This document shows positions 7,993 to 10,663 of a stretch of 10,663 bases of DNA, one piece after another. This DNA is from Halieaceae bacterium. Its GTDB lineage: Bacteria > Pseudomonadota > Gammaproteobacteria > Pseudomonadales > Halieaceae. Position numbers and translations under genes: made by a program. Position 1 is the first letter of the stretch. Each line of letters starts with the position of its first letter. The DNA lies in NCBI GenBank assembly GCA_003331685.1, contig QOPK01000065.1:1-10663 (forward strand), given 5' to 3'. The notes under the pieces were generated by a model. The model was not told the origin of the DNA. It was given only the letters and a program-made list of their open reading frames with translations, and did not search any database.

Positions 7993-8319
7993 TCAGTCTT
8001 CGCCCTCATCAGAACCGGCAGATACGAGCTCCTTCAATTCGCCAGAGGCTTCCATGTCGCAGACGATGTCACAGCCACCAATCAACTCCCCGTCTACCCA
8101 GAGTTGAGGGAAAGTCGGCCAGTTGGCATAGGTGGGCAAATTCGCACGAATCTCTGGGCTGCTCAGCACATCGACATAGGCGAATCGCTCCCCGCAAGAC
8201 ATGAGTGCCTGCACGGTGCGCGCAGAGAAGCCGCACTGCGGTTGGTTGGGCGAGCCCTTCATATAGAGAATGATACGGTTTCCCTCTACTTGCTCGCGGA
8301 TGGTCTCCATGATGTCCAT
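7993..8319 (-). CDS. grxD: Monothiol glutaredoxin, Grx4 type
   Basis: This is a CGFS-type monothiol glutaredoxin, which binds a [2Fe-2S] cluster with glutathione, usually as a homodimer or with a BolA protein, and serves iron-sulfur cluster delivery and iron sensing in the cytoplasm. The 108-residue protein has the N-terminal [16 protein letters not shown], the CGFS motif at 29-32, the [19 protein letters not shown] segment that supplies the cis-proline and glutathione contacts, and an acidic C-terminal tail (SDEGED). The open frame extends upstream to 8430, but I chose the ATG at 8319 because GGAG sits six bases before it and because family homology begins there. A second in-frame ATG lies three codons later. 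A promoter candidate with -10 TACAAT lies upstream. It is followed by proA after 20 bases, so proA may be transcribed from the same promoter. Confidence 0.95.
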   Translation of the reverse strand: MDIMETIREQVEGNRIILYMKGSPNQPQCGFSARTVQALMSCGERFAYVDVLSSPEIRANLPTYANWPTFPQLWVDGELIGGCDIVCDMEASGELKELVSAGSDEGED

Positions 8320-8325
8320 AAACTG

Positions 8326-8329
8326 CTCC
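8326..8329 (-). promoter_or_regulatory. Ribosome binding site of grxD
   Basis: The minus strand reads GGAG within ACGGAGCAGTTT, six bases before the ATG at 8319. It supports the 108-residue glutaredoxin over the longer open frame that begins at 8430. Confidence 0.7.
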
Positions 8330-8342
8330 GTATTGAAGGCGA

Positions 8343-8361
8343 CCAGCCGTGCCTCGGCTGG
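8343..8361. repeat. Perfect 7-bp inverted repeat (hairpin or operator) in the grxD leader
   Basis: The plus strand reads CCAGCCG, a five-base spacer TGCCT, then CGGCTGG, a perfect GC-rich dyad. It lies between the predicted grxD start of transcription (about 8368) and the grxD ribosome binding site, so it would be a stem-loop near the 5' end of the grxD message, or a protein-binding dyad just downstream of the -10 box. No T-run follows on either strand, so it is not an intrinsic terminator. Which role applies cannot be decided from sequence. Confidence 0.6.
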
Positions 8362-8374
8362 CGCAAAGACCACT

Positions 8375-8404
8375 ATTGTAATACGACAAAGGCTTAGCAA
8401 GCGC
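8375..8404 (-). promoter_or_regulatory. Candidate promoter of grxD (and possibly the proA-dacA operon)
   Basis: On the minus strand TACAAT at 8380-8375 matches the sigma-70 -10 consensus at five of six positions. A convincing -35 is missing: CGCTTG lies at 17-base spacing and TTGCTA at only 14. The predicted start of transcription is near 8368, giving a leader of about 50 bases that contains the inverted repeat at 8343-8361. The weak -35 could mean activation by a regulator, but that is inference. Confidence 0.45.
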
Positions 8405-8437
8405 AGTGAGGGATGTAAAACCGCACACACTGTTGAT

Positions 8438-8465
8438 TTGACTCAGGCGGACGCTCCGCTACTCT
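8438..8465 (+). promoter_or_regulatory. Candidate promoter of argD-argF
   Basis: TTGACT at 8438-8443 (five of six to the -35 consensus) is followed after 16 bases by TACTCT at 8460-8465, which keeps the most conserved -10 bases (T1, A2, T6). Transcription would start near 8472, leaving a short leader of about 25 bases with AAGGG at 8483-8487, ten bases before the argD ATG. I could not recognise an ArgR box with confidence. Confidence 0.4.
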
Positions 8466-8497
8466 TGCTGCCCCGCGGACATAAGGGCTGATCCCCG

Positions 8498-9694
8498 ATG
8501 CCAGACGCGTCGCCCGCCATCATGCCGACATACGGTCGCCTGCCCGTCACCTTTTCCAGAGGAGAGGGAGCTGTGCTCTACGACACTAACGACCGTGCCT
8601 ATCTGGACGGCGTATCGGGCATTGCGGTGACGAACCTGGGGCACCAGTATCCGCGCGTGACCCAGGCTGTCGCCGAGCAGGCGAGCCGCCTCATTCACAC
8701 CTCAAATTTATTTCACATTGGCTTGCAGGAAGCCGTCGCAGAGCAATTGCGCGCCGCAACCGGCATGGAAAACATGTTCTTCTGCAACTCGGGTGCAGAG
8801 GCTAACGAGGCGGCCATAAAACTCGCACGCCGGTATGGCAATCAGAAAGGCATTGCGTCACCCCAGATCATTGTCCTCGATGGCGCCTTCCATGGCCGCA
8901 CCCTCGGCGCACTCTCTGCGACCGGCAACCAAAAAATCCGACAGGGATTTGGCCCGCTGCTGGAGGGTTTCCAGCGCGTTGCGCCTGACGACCTGCCCGC
9001 AGTCGAGGCGCTGGCGGCTGAGCGTCAGGATGTCGTAGCGGTGCTGGTGGAACCGATTCTAGGCGAGGGAGGCATCAGGCCACTCGCCATTGACTATCTT
9101 CAAGGTCTGCGTCGACTGTGCGATCAGCACGGATGGCTATTGATATTCGATGAGGTGCAAACCGGCAACGGTCGCTGCGGATCAACCTATGTGTTTGAAC
9201 AGTTGGGCGTTGAACCGGATGTTTTGCTGACTGCCAAGGGTTTAGGCAATGGTCTGCCTATTGGTGTTTGCATGGCGAAGGGTGTCGCAGCGGAACAGTT
9301 GGGTCCGGGCGATCACGGCTCCACTTATGGTGGCAACCCGCTCTGCTGTGCGGCTGCGCAAGCCGTGCTGACCGCGCTGGCAGAGGACGGCGTGATGCAG
9401 CAGGCCACCCTGATCCGCGAGGCGCTGCTCAGCGCCCTGCGAGGCAATCTGTGCGACGCCAATCTGATAACGGAAGTGCGAGGCAAAGGGCTCATGATCG
9501 GCATACAGCCCAGCACTGCGACCGGTGAGATCGTTATGCGTGGCCTGGACTCCGGCTTACTGCTTAACATTGCGGGCGGGGATACCATCCGTGTGCTGCC
9601 ACCGCTAGTGATGACCCTGGAGCAAGCCGGCGAATTGGGCGCGGGCATCGCCCGTGTTCTCAACGATGTGGCAGAGCAGGAAGACACTATATGA
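8498..9694 (+). CDS. argD: Acetylornithine aminotransferase (class III, PLP-dependent)
   Basis: ArgD moves an amino group from glutamate to N-acetylglutamate-5-semialdehyde, making N-acetylornithine in arginine synthesis; many homologues also act as succinyldiaminopimelate aminotransferase in lysine and peptidoglycan-precursor synthesis. The 398-residue protein shows the class III fold-type I features in order: [15 protein letters not shown] (35-49), [18 protein letters not shown] (94-111), a phosphate-loop segment, [14 protein letters not shown] (215-228) with D218 for the pyridine nitrogen, and [14 protein letters not shown] with K247 as the PLP Schiff-base lysine. The [15 protein letters not shown] segment (273-287) is also typical. 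The ATG at 8498 is supported by AAGGG upstream; a second ATG at codon 9 has no ribosome binding site. Overlap with argF by ATGA and the shared pathway favour acetylornithine as the main substrate. Confidence 0.96.
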   Translation: MPDASPAIMPTYGRLPVTFSRGEGAVLYDTNDRAYLDGVSGIAVTNLGHQYPRVTQAVAEQASRLIHTSNLFHIGLQEAVAEQLRAATGMENMFFCNSGAEANEAAIKLARRYGNQKGIASPQIIVLDGAFHGRTLGALSATGNQKIRQGFGPLLEGFQRVAPDDLPAVEALAAERQDVVAVLVEPILGEGGIRPLAIDYLQGLRRLCDQHGWLLIFDEVQTGNGRCGSTYVFEQLGVEPDVLLTAKGLGNGLPIGVCMAKGVAAEQLGPGDHGSTYGGNPLCCAAAQAVLTALAEDGVMQQATLIREALLSALRGNLCDANLITEVRGKGLMIGIQPSTATGEIVMRGLDSGLLLNIAGGDTIRVLPPLVMTLEQAGELGAGIARVLNDVAEQEDTI

Positions 9695-10599
9695 CTGCGC
9701 CAAGACACTTTCTTACCCTGATGGATCTCGCGCCCGATGAAATCAGGACGCTGATTGCGCGTGCCATTGAATTGAAAGCACACGATCGCGCAGGCACCGC
9801 ACCGCGCAGCCTCGAGGGCAAGGTGTTGGCGATGATTTTCACCAAAGCCTCGACCCGCACCCGTGTCTCATTCGAAGCCGGCATGACACAGCTTGGTGGC
9901 AGCGCGCTGTTTCTCTCTGGTCAGGACACCCAACTGGGACGCGGTGAGCCTATTGGGGACAGCGCCCGCGTGATCTCCTCGATGGTTGATATCGTCATGA
10001 TCAGAACCTTTGCCCATGCCGACGTCGAAGATTTTGCCGCACACTCCAGCGTGCCCGTCATCAACGGCCTGACGGATGACTATCACCCTTGCCAAATTCT
10101 GGCGGATCTACAGACCTATTTTGAATTCAGGGGAAACATCAGCGGACGCAAGGTCTGCTGGTTAGGAGACGGCAATAACGTCTGTCACTCCTGGATGAAT
10201 GCGGCCCGCCAACTCGATTTTGAGCTGGTGGTGGCGTGTCCCGAAGGGTACGACCCCGACCCTTCGCTATTGGCAGCCTGCAAACAGCATACCCGTATCG
10301 ACCGTGATCCCGCGTCCGCTGCAGAGGGAGCGCACCTGTTAGTTACTGATGTCTGGGCGTCGATGGGTCAGGAGAATGAGCAGGCGGCGCGCGAGGCCGT
10401 GCTGGCGCCTTACCAACTGAATCGGGCGCTGCTAGATCGCGCGTCTTCGGACGCCCTATATATGCATTGTCTGCCCGCTCATCGGGGCGAGGAAATCACG
10501 GCGGAGCTCATGGACGCTCCCGATTCCGTCATCTGGCAGGAAGCGGAAAATCGCCTGCATGCGCAAAAAGCACTGATGGAGTTGCTGCTCAGCGCCTGA
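9691..10599 (+). CDS. argF: Ornithine carbamoyltransferase
   Basis: ArgF joins carbamoyl phosphate and ornithine to make citrulline, the sixth step of arginine synthesis, in the cytoplasm. The 302-residue protein is of normal length and carries the carbamoyl-phosphate loop STRTR (54-58), the HPCQ motif (132-135), DVWASMGQE (220-228) with the SMG ornithine-binding loop that separates this enzyme from aspartate carbamoyltransferase, and [11 protein letters not shown] (259-269) with the catalytic cysteine C260. The ATG overlaps the argD stop as ATGA, and AGGAAG at 9678-9683 inside argD gives it a strong ribosome binding site, so it is both coupled and independently well translated. No argG or argH follows inside the window. 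Confidence 0.97.
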   Translation: MTAPRHFLTLMDLAPDEIRTLIARAIELKAHDRAGTAPRSLEGKVLAMIFTKASTRTRVSFEAGMTQLGGSALFLSGQDTQLGRGEPIGDSARVISSMVDIVMIRTFAHADVEDFAAHSSVPVINGLTDDYHPCQILADLQTYFEFRGNISGRKVCWLGDGNNVCHSWMNAARQLDFELVVACPEGYDPDPSLLAACKQHTRIDRDPASAAEGAHLLVTDVWASMGQENEQAAREAVLAPYQLNRALLDRASSDALYMHCLPAHRGEEITAELMDAPDSVIWQEAENRLHAQKALMELLLSA

Positions 10600-10602
10600 T
10601 TG

Positions 10603-10641
10603 CCCAGCCCGAGCCCGAGGCTGTGGTTATTACCGTTTTTT
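10603..10641 (+). terminator. Weak candidate terminator after argF
   Basis: CAGCC at 10605-10609 can pair with GGCTG at 10619-10623, and the stem can extend by two C-G pairs past a bulged T. A run of six Ts lies at 10636-10641, but about ten bases beyond the stem, with a small GGT-TATT-ACC stem between them. The arrangement is imperfect for intrinsic termination, and the window ends 22 bases later, so this is only a candidate. Confidence 0.3.
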
Positions 10642-10663
10642 CCGTGAAAGCCACCTAAATCTT

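Noticed and set aside
8320..8430. A longer grxD reading frame starting at 8430
   Set aside because: The extra 37 residues have no family similarity, they run through the promoter and hairpin, and a good ribosome binding site marks the ATG at 8319.
8375..8443. Possible ArgR boxes between grxD and argD
   Set aside because: I looked for E. coli-like and Pseudomonas-like ArgR sites; only short partial matches such as TGTCGT were found, too little to call.
10214..10221. GCTGGTGG, identical to the E. coli Chi octamer, also near 9045 and in reverse near 2785 and 7160
   Set aside because: Chance matches to a GC-rich 8-mer in coding DNA are expected and the Chi sequence of this organism is unknown.
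1..10663. Signs of a novel system, mobile element, CRISPR array or RNA gene anywhere in the window
   Set aside because: Every long stretch is covered by a recognised housekeeping gene of normal length; no direct repeats, transposase, tRNA-like structure or unusual intergenic block was seen.

Overview
This 10.7 kb window looks like ordinary chromosomal housekeeping DNA from a gammaproteobacterium with moderately high GC. The gene order proA-nadD-rsfS-rlmH-mrdA-rodA-mltB-rlpA-dacA is, from my knowledge of the group, the order seen in Pseudomonas and relatives; Escherichia coli has a shorter version without mltB and proA. A marine lineage such as Cellvibrionales/Halieaceae would fit the protein sequences, but I cannot prove the genus from here.

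Layout. Positions 1-8319 are read on the minus strand. In transcription order they encode a monothiol glutaredoxin (grxD), gamma-glutamyl phosphate reductase (proA), nicotinate-nucleotide adenylyltransferase (nadD), the ribosome silencing factor (rsfS), the 23S rRNA pseudouridine methyltransferase (rlmH), penicillin-binding protein 2 (mrdA), the SEDS glycosyltransferase RodA, a soluble MltB/SltB1-type lytic transglycosylase, the lipoprotein RlpA, and the first 113 codons of a PBP5/6-type D-Ala-D-Ala carboxypeptidase (dacA), which runs off the left edge. From proA to rlpA every neighbouring pair overlaps by 1 to 46 bases, so these eight genes are almost certainly one translationally coupled operon. 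grxD lies 14 bases before proA-proximal sequence ends (a 20-base gap) and dacA follows rlpA after a 74-base gap.

A 178-base divergent control region (8320-8497) separates this block from the plus-strand pair argD-argF (8498-10599), which supplies two steps of arginine synthesis. The region holds a good -10 box for grxD, a plausible promoter for argD, and a perfect 7-bp GC-rich inverted repeat placed just after the predicted grxD transcription start. A weak terminator-like structure follows argF.

Together the minus-strand genes join proline and NAD synthesis and ribosome maturation to the elongasome: PBP2 and RodA build side-wall peptidoglycan, MltB and RlpA cut glycan strands, and DacA trims peptide stems. 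No mobile elements, CRISPR arrays, RNA genes, broken genes or foreign cargo were seen, and I found no undescribed system. The findings below are start-site, coupling and regulatory details. No gene-free stretch longer than 300 bases exists in the window.
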